NCBI GenBank assembly: GCA_000432895.1
Contig: FR889460.1
Coordinates: 32,010-38,882, forward strand
Length of the DNA: 6,873 bases
Direction of reading: 5' to 3'
Origin: Firmicutes bacterium CAG:449
GTDB taxonomy: Bacteria > Bacillota_I > Bacilli_A > RFN20 > CAG-449
The number at the start of each line of letters is the position of its first letter. The first letter of the stretch is position 1. Shown one piece after another: positions 1 to 6,225 of this stretch. Both the position numbers and the translations under genes were made by a program. The notes beneath the pieces were generated by a model. That model ran no database searches and was not told where the DNA came from. It was given only the letters and a program-made list of their open reading frames with translations.

Positions 1-1785
1 ACAATTACTTTAATGGCTGTTTCATGTGGAGGAAATTCTTCTTCTATTGATAATAATTCTTCTTTACCAGCTTGTAATGAAGATAATAAAGTTCATATTG
101 TTATCTTAACTGGTCAAAGTGGAGCTAGAGGAAAAGCTAAAAATACTGATTTAACTGAAGATCAAAAAGATCCTAATTATGATGTTGATATTATGGCTGA
201 TGGATTAACCATGCCTCAACTAGCAAATATTCCTTCTTCAATTAAAGATGGAATTGAATTAACTGAAGTTCAACCTGGCTTTGGTGATTCCACTGGTGAA
301 TTTGGCCCAGAACTTGGTATGGGCGAAAACCTTGCATCATTATTTCCAAAAGGAAATGAAGATAGAAAATCAGTTATTGTAAAATATACTGCATGTGGAT
401 CAACTTTTACTGACCATTGGTATTCAACATCAATGTTAAATGATAGTACGATTTCTTCAAAATTAAATAAAGAACAAATTAGAACTATTAAAGATCAACA
501 AACAGGACCTTTAACAAATAATTTATATCAATTAATTGATGAAACAATTGATCAATTATCATCTGAAGGATATGAAAGTGTTATCGATGGAGCGGTTTTT
601 GTTCATGGTGAACAAGATGCAAAATTTGATGATAATATGGATATTTATGAAAAAGCTTTAGAATACTTTGCTAAAGATTTAAGAAGTTATGTTGGTAATG
701 ATAATATGCCTTTTGTTATTACTGAAGCTTTAACAAATAGTGCTAAATATTCTAATAAATTACGTGAAATTCAAAAAAATGTTGCTTCTAAAAATGAAAA
801 TAATTTATTTGTAGAAACAAGTGATTTATACACTAATACATTTGAACCATGGCATTTTGGTGCTGAATCTAACTTTATTTTAGGTAATAGAGCAATTGCT
901 GAACTTGCAACATATAATGACACACGTACTATTAGTGAAGTCTTAACTCAATCAATTACAGTACCTTTAAATGTAGATGTAAATTTACCAACTTATATTT
1001 CTGCAAAATATAGTAATGACTATGAAGGTTTAAGTAAGATTAAATATACTTCATCTTATGATAAAACAAAACTTGGTGAACAAACTGTTAATTATGTAGT
1101 AGATTCTAAATGTGGTAATCCTTATCAAGGAAGCATGACTATTAATGTTAGCAATGATCCATATGTTGATGGCATTACTAATGAATATAGTTCTTATAAA
1201 ACTAATAAATTAGGTGATAAAGGTAATATCTTTGTTCGTAAAGGTGAAAAAGGATTGTTTGTTTCTGGTGATATTGATGATAAAGATATTTGGACAGATG
1301 GTGAAGCTTGGAATATTAAAGATATGGGGCAATCCACAAAAAATGATGACTTTAGAATTTATTTAACAACATCTGATGTAGCAAGTAGATATACAATTTG
1401 CTTAAGTGCTGCTAATTTACTTAGAGTTTATAATAAAGGAGTAAGTTTAACTGATGCAACTCCAGCTAAAAATCTTTATCAATTAAAGAAAATTACTGAT
1501 TTTAAATATCATGTAACCACTAAAGGATTAGCTAATGTTCCAGAAGGAAATAAATCAAATGGATTAAGTTTTGAATTATATTTAAGTTATAGTGATTTAG
1601 GAATCACTAATCCAGATGATATTAAGTTATGTTTTGCATATAATGATATTTCTAACCCAGAAAATATTGCTCAAGATGATGAAACTAAAACTCGTCCAGC
1701 AAACAATGTATATTTAATGAAAGGAAATACAGATAGTTACGAATTAGATATTAACAATTATTTTGCTATCTCAGAATTAATTTAA
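1..1785 (+). CDS. Lipoprotein SASA-family carbohydrate acetylesterase with Ig-like and CBM9-like domains (5' partial)
   Basis: The reading frame is open from base 1. The first in-frame ATG (base 13) lies inside a lipoprotein signal peptide, because codons 1-9 read TITLMAVSC with the lipobox cysteine at bases 25-27, so the true start is upstream of the window. Numbering codons from base 1, a SASA (sialate O-acetylesterase / acetylxylan esterase, CE6-like) domain covers about 25-310: nucleophile motif GQSGARG (Ser40), the HGEQDA block (from His202) and EPWH with catalytic His285. An Ig-like domain (about 316-386, Big_4-like, with 'KLGEQTVNY') and a C-terminal CBM9-like/DOMON beta-sandwich (about 390-594) follow, the latter suggesting glycan binding. 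By family it removes O-acetyl groups from polysaccharides at the cell surface. Substrate is inferred only; xylan is likeliest given the GH43 next door. Odd points: Gly replaces the usual Asn after the nucleophile Ser, Glu replaces Asp in D-x-x-H, and the stop is one codon from, and in frame with, the next gene. Confidence 0.85.
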   Translation, partial: TITLMAVSCGGNSSSIDNNSSLPACNEDNKVHIVILTGQSGARGKAKNTDLTEDQKDPNYDVDIMADGLTMPQLANIPSSIKDGIELTEVQPGFGDSTGEFGPELGMGENLASLFPKGNEDRKSVIVKYTACGSTFTDHWYSTSMLNDSTISSKLNKEQIRTIKDQQTGPLTNNLYQLIDETIDQLSSEGYESVIDGAVFVHGEQDAKFDDNMDIYEKALEYFAKDLRSYVGNDNMPFVITEALTNSAKYSNKLREIQKNVASKNENNLFVETSDLYTNTFEPWHFGAESNFILGNRAIAELATYNDTRTISEVLTQSITVPLNVDVNLPTYISAKYSNDYEGLSKIKYTSSYDKTKLGEQTVNYVVDSKCGNPYQGSMTINVSNDPYVDGITNEYSSYKTNKLGDKGNIFVRKGEKGLFVSGDIDDKDIWTDGEAWNIKDMGQSTKNDDFRIYLTTSDVASRYTICLSAANLLRVYNKGVSLTDATPAKNLYQLKKITDFKYHVTTKGLANVPEGNKSNGLSFELYLSYSDLGITNPDDIKLCFAYNDISNPENIAQDDETKTRPANNVYLMKGNTDSYELDINNYFAISELI

Positions 1786-1788
1786 TTT

Positions 1789-2973
1789 ATGAAAAGTGTT
1801 ATTGGCGCGGATCCATACGTTTTATTTGATAAAAAAAGTGGATATTATTATTGCTATGCAACTAGCAATACTAAGCATAATAAAACATTCTATATTTATA
1901 AATCAAAAGATTTAATAAATTGGGAATTTGTTGATTATGCTCTAGATACATTAAAAAATAATTGGGGAAAAGATTGGTATTGGGCACCTGAATGCTATTA
2001 TAATCCTCATAATAATCATTATTATTTATTCTATAGTGCTCGTTTAAAAGATGAATTAACTAAAGAATATTTCTATGAAGATAATTATGAAGAAAATTGT
2101 AAAATTGGTGTAGCGGTTTCTACTTCTCCAGAAGGACCATTTATTAATATCACTGATCGACCAATTGATTATTATCCTTATGATCCAAATTATTTAGATG
2201 TTGATAAAGTCTATAAAAATACTTTTTCAAAAGATATTGATTTATCTAAAAGATTATCTGCACCTAAAGGTGTTTATCTTTCTTCTATTGATGTTAATTT
2301 ATTTTTTGATGAAGATAGAATTTATATGTTTTATTCTCGTTGTTGTTATCGTAATTGTATTTTTGATGAAGAATATCAAAAATTTATTGAAGAAAGTAAC
2401 ATTGTAGCAGTTGAATTAGATACTTCTTGGTGGTTTGATAAAGAAGCTAAAACAATGCCAACAATTAAAAAAGAATATCTTTCTTATAATAATAATCAAA
2501 GACAAGATAAATTTACTAATATAATTACTTATCATAATGAAAAACAAGCCTGGGAAAATGGTCATATTAATGATTATGATAATAATTTTGGAAGTAAAAG
2601 AAATCGTCGTTGGTCTGAAGGTAGTACTACCTTTACAAAAATGTTAAATGGAGAAAAAGTATATTGCATAACTTATTCATGTAATAATTATCAAAATGCT
2701 TTATATGGAGTGGGAATTGCTTTTTCTAAAAATGCTTTAGGACCATATAAGAAATATGAAAAAAATCCAATTATTCATCAAATAAAAGAAGAATCATTAT
2801 ATTCAACAGGGCATGGTACCATTATTGAAAAAAATGGAGAAATGTATTATTTCTTACATGGAAGAGATAATGTTGAACATGATAGAACTTTATATTTAGC
2901 TAAAATAAATATTAATTCCACTACTGATGTTAGTGTTGATAAAGTTGAAATGTGTAAATTAATCGAGGAATAA
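1789..2973 (+). CDS. Glycoside hydrolase family 43 protein (arabinofuranosidase/xylosidase-like)
   Basis: A five-bladed beta-propeller glycosidase of family GH43. Visible hallmarks are ADPYV with the general base Asp8, the WAPE block at 65-68, SSIDVNLFF carrying the candidate pKa-modulating Asp168, SEGST with candidate general acid Glu277, and GHG with His342, which in the family sits near the central metal. The family cleaves alpha-L-arabinofuranosyl or beta-D-xylosyl linkages; the exact specificity cannot be read here. At 394 residues it is longer than a bare propeller (about 300), yet has no C-terminal beta-sandwich; the extra length sits in loops around 100-165 and 205-270. No signal peptide is present, so it should be cytosolic, although both operon partners are lipoproteins. 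The start is 3 nt after the previous stop, in the same frame, and lacks a recognisable Shine-Dalgarno, so translation probably depends on coupling to, or read-through from, the upstream gene. Confidence 0.9.
   Translation: MKSVIGADPYVLFDKKSGYYYCYATSNTKHNKTFYIYKSKDLINWEFVDYALDTLKNNWGKDWYWAPECYYNPHNNHYYLFYSARLKDELTKEYFYEDNYEENCKIGVAVSTSPEGPFINITDRPIDYYPYDPNYLDVDKVYKNTFSKDIDLSKRLSAPKGVYLSSIDVNLFFDEDRIYMFYSRCCYRNCIFDEEYQKFIEESNIVAVELDTSWWFDKEAKTMPTIKKEYLSYNNNQRQDKFTNIITYHNEKQAWENGHINDYDNNFGSKRNRRWSEGSTTFTKMLNGEKVYCITYSCNNYQNALYGVGIAFSKNALGPYKKYEKNPIIHQIKEESLYSTGHGTIIEKNGEMYYFLHGRDNVEHDRTLYLAKININSTTDVSVDKVEMCKLIEE
2965..2970 (+). promoter_or_regulatory. Ribosome binding site GAGGAA for the SGNH lipoprotein gene
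   Basis: GAGGAA lies 5 nt before the ATG at 2976 and inside the last codons of the GH43 gene. It fixes the start of the third operon gene and contrasts with the absence of such a motif before the GH43 ATG at 1789. Confidence 0.8.
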
Positions 2974-2975
2974 AA

Positions 2976-4547
2976 ATGAAAAAAAATTTAAAAAATGTTT
3001 TATTAGTATCTTTACTTTTTACAGGTGTTATTGCTTGTAATGAAGTAGCAACAAGTGAAACTTCAACAAGTAGTGAAACTTCAACAAGTGAAACGACCAC
3101 TAGTGAAGTTGCAAATGAATTAACTATTGAAGATTTATTTGTCTATAAAAATTACAAAATGAGACCATATATTACTTTCACAAAAGAAAAAGAAGACATT
3201 ACTTATTCTTTTGAAGGCGATGCAATTAGTATTGATGATGATGGTGTTATTACTTGTAATAAAGAAGATAAAATAGTAGAAGTTAGTGCAACTACTGAAC
3301 ATTTAAGTACTACTTTTAAAGTTTATACAAGAGGAAATTTTACTGATTATCAAGCTAAAGTACAAAATAGAAAAGTTGATTTTGTAACTCGTGGAGAACA
3401 ATATGGTGAAACTTTATTTATTGGTGATTCATTCTTTGATGTAGCAGAATTCTGGAATAATTTCTATGATTTATATGCTGGTAAAAATGTTAGATCAGCT
3501 GGTATTTCTGCTTCCACTACTACTGATTGGGAAATCTTTGCTGAAGATTTAATCTATCCATCTGAACCTAAAAATATTGTTATCCATTGTGGAACTAATA
3601 ATATTTTTGATGATGGTAAAAATGCTAATTCAACTTTTTATGATGTTAAAAGATTAATTGAAAAAATTCATTATGTACTTGAAGATACTAAAATTTATTA
3701 TTTTGGTATTGAACCTCGTACCTATGGAGCAAAAGGTAATAGTGTTTCTAACACAGTAGTGATGTTAAACCAAGCAAATAAATTAATTAAAGAGTTCTGT
3801 GATAACAATGCTTATTTAACTTATTTAGATTCTCCTGCTCTTTGCTATAATGAAGATGGTTCGGTTAAAACTGAATTCTTTAGAGATGGAACTCACCCAG
3901 TTTTAGATAATTATGCTTATTATGTTGATTTATTAGATGAAGCTGGTATTGTTTTAGAAGATAAACAAGTAAGTAGTAAAATTGCTGATTTTTCTACTTC
4001 AGTAGCTAATTCTATTGGTGATAGCAGTAGAAATATTGCTTATAAAGGTACTAATTTAAATCGTGAATTTTCTTTAGAAGGAACTTTAAAAATTAAACAA
4101 ACTGGTCATAATCCACATATTCAATTTTCTTTAGATAATACAAGTTTTGCTAATAGATTCTTATTATGGGATAATCTAACTAATGGTAATTTTAAAATTG
4201 GTTATGCTATTAATAGTAACCATGATGCTAATGCTGATGCAGGAAGTACTTATGTTAAAAAAGCAGAGGATTTAGTTCTTAATTGGAAAATTTTAGTTAC
4301 TAGTAAAAATGCTTATTTATATATTAATGGTGATTTAAAAATTATTATGCTTAATATTCCAAATGATGCTACTAAATCATTTTTAATGGGAACTGAGCAT
4401 GCTGCAGTGGACTTCTATAATATGAAGGCTATTAGTAAAGAATTTGATGCAAATGAATATAATGCATTATTAAATGATACAATAGTAAAAAAATACGAAG
4501 CATCACAAGAAACAACTAGACAAGTAATTCGTGATAAAGATTTTTAA
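2976..4547 (+). CDS. SGNH/GDSL-hydrolase lipoprotein esterase with Ig-like domain and C-terminal jelly-roll-like domain
   Basis: A surface lipoprotein: signal peptide 1-20 ending in the lipobox VIAC (Cys21), then a Ser/Thr/Glu spacer (27-45) partly built from an exact duplication of SETSTS. Residues about 50-118 look like a Big_2 Ig-like domain ('ISIDDDGVITC'). The SGNH hydrolase domain covers about 130-325: FIGDS with nucleophile Ser152 (block I), Gly176 (block II), CGTNN with Gly206/Asn208 (block III) and DGTHP with Asp304/His307 (block V), a complete catalytic set. About 335-505 is probably a beta-sandwich of concanavalin/LamG type, as in glycan-binding modules; this assignment is weak. 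The likely role is removing acetyl or other acyl esters from plant polysaccharide, complementing the SASA esterase. It begins 2 nt after the GH43 stop with a good ribosome site and is the last gene before a terminator. GDSL enzymes vary widely in substrate, so specificity is inferred from context. Confidence 0.87.
   Translation: MKKNLKNVLLVSLLFTGVIACNEVATSETSTSSETSTSETTTSEVANELTIEDLFVYKNYKMRPYITFTKEKEDITYSFEGDAISIDDDGVITCNKEDKIVEVSATTEHLSTTFKVYTRGNFTDYQAKVQNRKVDFVTRGEQYGETLFIGDSFFDVAEFWNNFYDLYAGKNVRSAGISASTTTDWEIFAEDLIYPSEPKNIVIHCGTNNIFDDGKNANSTFYDVKRLIEKIHYVLEDTKIYYFGIEPRTYGAKGNSVSNTVVMLNQANKLIKEFCDNNAYLTYLDSPALCYNEDGSVKTEFFRDGTHPVLDNYAYYVDLLDEAGIVLEDKQVSSKIADFSTSVANSIGDSSRNIAYKGTNLNREFSLEGTLKIKQTGHNPHIQFSLDNTSFANRFLLWDNLTNGNFKIGYAINSNHDANADAGSTYVKKAEDLVLNWKILVTSKNAYLYINGDLKIIMLNIPNDATKSFLMGTEHAAVDFYNMKAISKEFDANEYNALLNDTIVKKYEASQETTRQVIRDKDF
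3054..3089 (+). repeat. Two exact tandem copies of an 18-nt unit in the lipoprotein spacer
   Basis: The unit AGTGAAACTTCAACAAGT occurs at 3054-3071 and again at 3072-3089 without mismatch, and a degenerate related stretch follows to about 3104. It encodes SETSTS twice, directly after the lipidated cysteine. Perfect identity at the DNA level suggests a recent in-frame slippage duplication that lengthens the tether. Confidence 0.9.
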
Positions 4548-4569
4548 TTAAATTATTTTAAAATCTATG

Positions 4570-4599
4570 AAGATCATGTGTAAAAACATGGTCTTTTTT
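4570..4599 (+). terminator. Rho-independent terminator of the esterase-GH43-esterase operon
   Basis: AAGATCATGT (4570-4579) pairs with ACATGGTCTT (4586-4595) as a 10-bp stem with one G-U pair and a 6-nt loop. The right arm runs into six T (4594-4599). It lies 22 nt after the stop at 4547, so the three upstream genes probably end as one transcript here. Confidence 0.88.
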
Positions 4600-4638
4600 C
4601 ATGCTTATAAATAGTGTATTTATTCAAATAAAAATATT

Positions 4639-5265
4639 ATGAGTATCATTCGATTGGCTGATGTAACATTAAGTTTAATTCAACAGCATTGGTCACTAAT
4701 TAATTCATCTACACCTCTTGGACTTATAGTAAATGTTGCATGCGAAGCTTATTTGGCTGCTCAAAGCATAACAGCTGAAACTAATTTAATTAATAATGCA
4801 AATATTGCTTGGAAAAAATGTAAATTTGATAGAGTTAATTTATTATTTTGAAAAGAAAAATCTTTTCTTGGGAGGATTTGGAACTTGGCCGAAACATATT
4901 AAAGAATTGTTTGATGATTTAAACATTAAATATGATTTTTCTACAGATCCGAATGATTTACCAAAATATACACCTTCAAAATATAAAGGGTGCATCACAA
5001 CATATTTTAATAAGTATTGGCAACAAGGAGTCTCAACTAAAAAAGATATAAAAAAATTAACTATTCATAAACTTTTTGGCTAACGATTAATAAATATTAT
5101 TGTATTTATAATGATTCTCAGCAAGGTTTAACTAAAGCAAGTAACGAAGTCATTGAAATAAATGTTAGTAAATTTTCTTTACAATCTAAAATAGAAGATG
5201 AAATAACAATAAATCCAGAAAATGATAAGAAGAAATTTATTTCAATATTTGGTTTAAACGATTAA
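4639..5265 (+). pseudogene. Broken gene in three frame pieces; intact product unknown
   Basis: Three consecutive protein-like pieces lie in alternating frames. Frame 1 runs from 4639 to the TGA at 4849-4851 ('VNVACEAYLAAQSI', 'NIAWKKC'). Frame 2 runs from about 4850 to the TAA at 5081-5083 ('GGFGTWPKHIKELFDDL', 'GCITTYFNKYWQQGV'). Frame 1 resumes about 5071 and ends at the TAA at 5263-5265 ('NKYYCIYNDSQQG', 'KKKFISIFGLND'). Read together they give roughly 200 residues with normal composition, ending just before a terminator, so a single gene with two frameshifts is the simplest reading. No ribosome site or signal peptide precedes 4639, so the N-terminus may also be lost. The pattern of an aromatic-rich block followed by 'YYCIYND' faintly recalls papain-like C39-type peptidase folds, but no catalytic Cys/His pair can be identified and I do not assign a function. 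Alternatives are sequencing indels or separate small proteins. Confidence 0.6.
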
Positions 5266-5273
5266 ATTTTATT

Positions 5274-5313
5274 AAAAGGTTGTGAAAAAGTTAAGTATTT
5301 CATGACCTTTTTT
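5274..5313 (+). terminator. Rho-independent terminator after the broken gene
   Basis: AAAAGGTTGTGAAA (5274-5287) pairs with TTTCATGACCTTTT (5298-5311) as a 14-bp stem with two G-U pairs and a 10-nt loop, followed by a T run to 5313. It begins 9 nt after the TAA at 5265, which supports that stop as the authentic 3' end of the broken gene. Partial symmetry (A-rich left flank) could let it act on both strands. Confidence 0.85.
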
Positions 5314-5314
5314 C

Positions 5315-5342
5315 TTGTAATAATGATAAAGAATGTTAAAAT
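5315..5342 (+). promoter_or_regulatory. Candidate sigma-A promoter for the orphan lipoprotein gene
   Basis: TTGTAA (5315-5320) and TAAAAT (5337-5342) are separated by 16 nt. They resemble the -35 TTGACA and -10 TATAAT hexamers. The gap between the preceding terminator and the ATG is only 35 nt, so the promoter has little other room. A start 7 nt after the -10 would fall on the A of the ATG at 5349, which implies a leaderless mRNA. AT-rich sequence makes chance matches common. Confidence 0.4.
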
Positions 5343-5348
5343 GAAACT

Positions 5349-6026
5349 ATGAAAAAAACAAAGGTTACCATTTTAATTCTATTTCTTTTTACCCTTACAT
5401 CATGTTTTAAACCAATTTGGCAAAAAGTAGCGTATTTTTATGCAATTGACGATTATTGGAATGTTAGATATGTTCTGGAAAATAAAAGTTCTAAATTTTA
5501 TAGTGTAGATGAATATTACTATAATGGTGACACTGATAGCGATAATATTATTATCAATATTGAAATTCCTAAGGAAATAAATGGTGTTTCTGTAGCTTAC
5601 TTAGCTGGAGGCGCATATGCAATAGAAAAAGAAGTATATAAATTTCATGATAATGGATATCGTCAAGGTTTATTTTGCATGGATTTTGCAATTATTACAA
5701 ATAATACTATTAATAAAAATAGTTATGTTGAAATAAATATTTATTTATCTGAAAATATAGAAACGATTCGAACGGATGGTGCAATTATTATATATAATAA
5801 TTCTGAGTATTATGATGAATTTTCTATTTTTTATAATAATTATTCTGTTAATTTTTATATTGATGAAAATAATAGTCTTTATTATTCAAAAGATGGTATT
5901 GTATATTGTAAAGAAGATGATAGTATACATAATCCAGCTATGGTTTATTCTTTAAAAATGAAAGGTAATAAATTAAGAGAGCCTTATTCTTGGAGTTCTT
6001 TAGAATGGCCATTTGATAATTTTTAG
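5349..6026 (+). CDS. Putative lipoprotein, faintly BspA/leucine-rich-repeat-like
   Basis: A 225-residue protein of unknown function. The N-terminus is a lipoprotein signal: Lys-rich start, hydrophobic core 6-16 and lipobox LTSC with Cys19, so it should be anchored on the outer face of the membrane. The rest is rich in Tyr, Asn, Asp and Ile. Two patches recall LRR_5/BspA-type surface repeats: 'IEIPKEINGVSVAYLAGGAYA' style text around 71-92 (compare the family pattern I-P-x-x-I-x-G-x-x-V) and 'IYLSENIETI' around 131-140. This would be at most a degenerate or minimal version of that family. The gene stands alone between two terminators, with no Shine-Dalgarno before the ATG; the start is chosen because it gives a complete signal peptide. 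A nested three-codon ATG-AAA-CTA-TGA overlaps the start (5341-5352) and is probably chance. Confidence 0.75.
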   Translation: MKKTKVTILILFLFTLTSCFKPIWQKVAYFYAIDDYWNVRYVLENKSSKFYSVDEYYYNGDTDSDNIIINIEIPKEINGVSVAYLAGGAYAIEKEVYKFHDNGYRQGLFCMDFAIITNNTINKNSYVEINIYLSENIETIRTDGAIIIYNNSEYYDEFSIFYNNYSVNFYIDENNSLYYSKDGIVYCKEDDSIHNPAMVYSLKMKGNKLREPYSWSSLEWPFDNF

Positions 6027-6036
6027 TTTTTTGTAG

Positions 6037-6084
6037 GAACACAAACAATTCAAAAAAGATGACAGTGTAGGGTTTAGACCATAA
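6037..6084 (+). pseudogene. Possible C-terminal remnant of a lost gene
   Basis: After an in-frame TAG (6034-6036) the frame reads EHKQFKKDDSVGFRP and stops at the TAA at 6082-6084. A terminator hairpin starts 16 nt later. 'KKDDSVGFRP-stop' looks like the end of an ordinary soluble protein, and a stop just before a terminator is the expected layout of a gene end, while the gene upstream already stops at 6026. It is only 15 codons, so chance is quite possible. Confidence 0.25.
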
Positions 6085-6098
6085 AAATTTTATAGAGT

Positions 6099-6130
6099 CC
6101 ATGTAAGTAATCGCTTACATGTTTTTCTTT
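6099..6130 (+). terminator. Rho-independent terminator upstream of the phosphate locus
   Basis: CATGTAAG (6100-6107) pairs exactly with CTTACATG (6114-6121). An extra T-G pair (6108/6113) closes a 4-nt loop, and the stem is followed by TTTTT (6122-6126) and further T to 6130. It isolates the pst gene from upstream transcription, and its T-tail overlaps the first hexamer of the repeat array beginning at 6128. Confidence 0.82.
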
Positions 6131-6177
6131 ACATTTTTATTACAGTTTTTTTATATTTTTGAGATATTTTTCAATAT
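6128..6177 (+). promoter_or_regulatory. PhoP-box-like hexamer array with phased T-tracts
   Basis: Hexamers recur with an 11-nt period: TTTACA (6128), ATTACA (6139), TTTATA (6150), and weaker GAGATA (6161) and CAATAT (6172). The 5-nt spacers are nearly all T. In Bacillus, PhoP binds direct TTAACA-like repeats about 11 nt apart upstream of pst; the first three hexamers fit this well. The same periodicity of T5 tracts predicts intrinsic DNA curvature. Position directly before a PstS gene supports phosphate-starvation control, though binding is inferred. Confidence 0.5.
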
Positions 6178-6187
6178 TTTTTCTTTT

Positions 6188-6193
6188 TAAAAT
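6188..6193 (+). promoter_or_regulatory. Candidate -10 element of the pst promoter
   Basis: TAAAAT lies 38 nt before the pst ATG. No good -35 hexamer sits 16-18 nt upstream (that region is T-rich), which is typical of activator-dependent promoters and fits the hexamer array immediately upstream. A start near base 6200 would give a leader of about 26 nt containing the ribosome site. Confidence 0.4.
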
Positions 6194-6213
6194 AAAAGTG
6201 TCTTAAGTTAGAC

Positions 6214-6220
6214 GAGGAGA
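6214..6220 (+). promoter_or_regulatory. Ribosome binding site GAGGAGA for the PstS gene
   Basis: GAGGAGA, containing AGGAG at 6215-6219, lies 6 nt before the ATG at 6226. It is the strongest ribosome site in the window and fixes the start. Confidence 0.88.
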
Positions 6221-6225
6221 AAAAA

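Noticed and set aside
13..15. ATG at base 13 as the start of the first gene
   Set aside because: It falls inside the signal peptide only five codons before the lipobox cysteine, too short for secretion, and the frame is open back to base 1; the real start is outside the window.
2198..2407. 69-codon open frame inside the GH43 gene
   Set aside because: It is a shadow in another frame of a well-supported gene, with an Ile/Leu/Phe/Val-heavy product expected from AT-rich coding sequence and no ribosome site.
4849..4851. TGA read as tryptophan (Mycoplasma-type code) to extend the frame-1 piece
   Set aside because: All clear tryptophans in the window use TGG, and reading through gives only 17 more codons before a TAA, while the protein-like sequence continues in a different frame.
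4796..5083. 95-codon open frame as an independent gene
   Set aside because: Its first 18 or so codons overlap the preceding frame-1 piece, there is no ribosome site, and the sequence continues sensibly in another frame after its stop; better read as the middle part of a broken gene.
5341..5352. ATG-AAA-CTA-TGA as a regulatory upstream mini-ORF overlapping the lipoprotein start
   Set aside because: Three codons with no ribosome site in AT-rich sequence is expected by chance, and the candidate promoter would begin transcription after its ATG.
6066..6130. Riboswitch or attenuator before pstS
   Set aside because: Only one simple hairpin with a T-tail is visible, without conserved aptamer-like elements, and the likely promoter of pstS lies downstream of it; an ordinary terminator explains it.
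6122..6188. CRISPR-like repeat array
   Set aside because: The units are 6 nt with 5-nt spacers and imperfect, far below CRISPR repeat and spacer lengths, and no cas genes are present.
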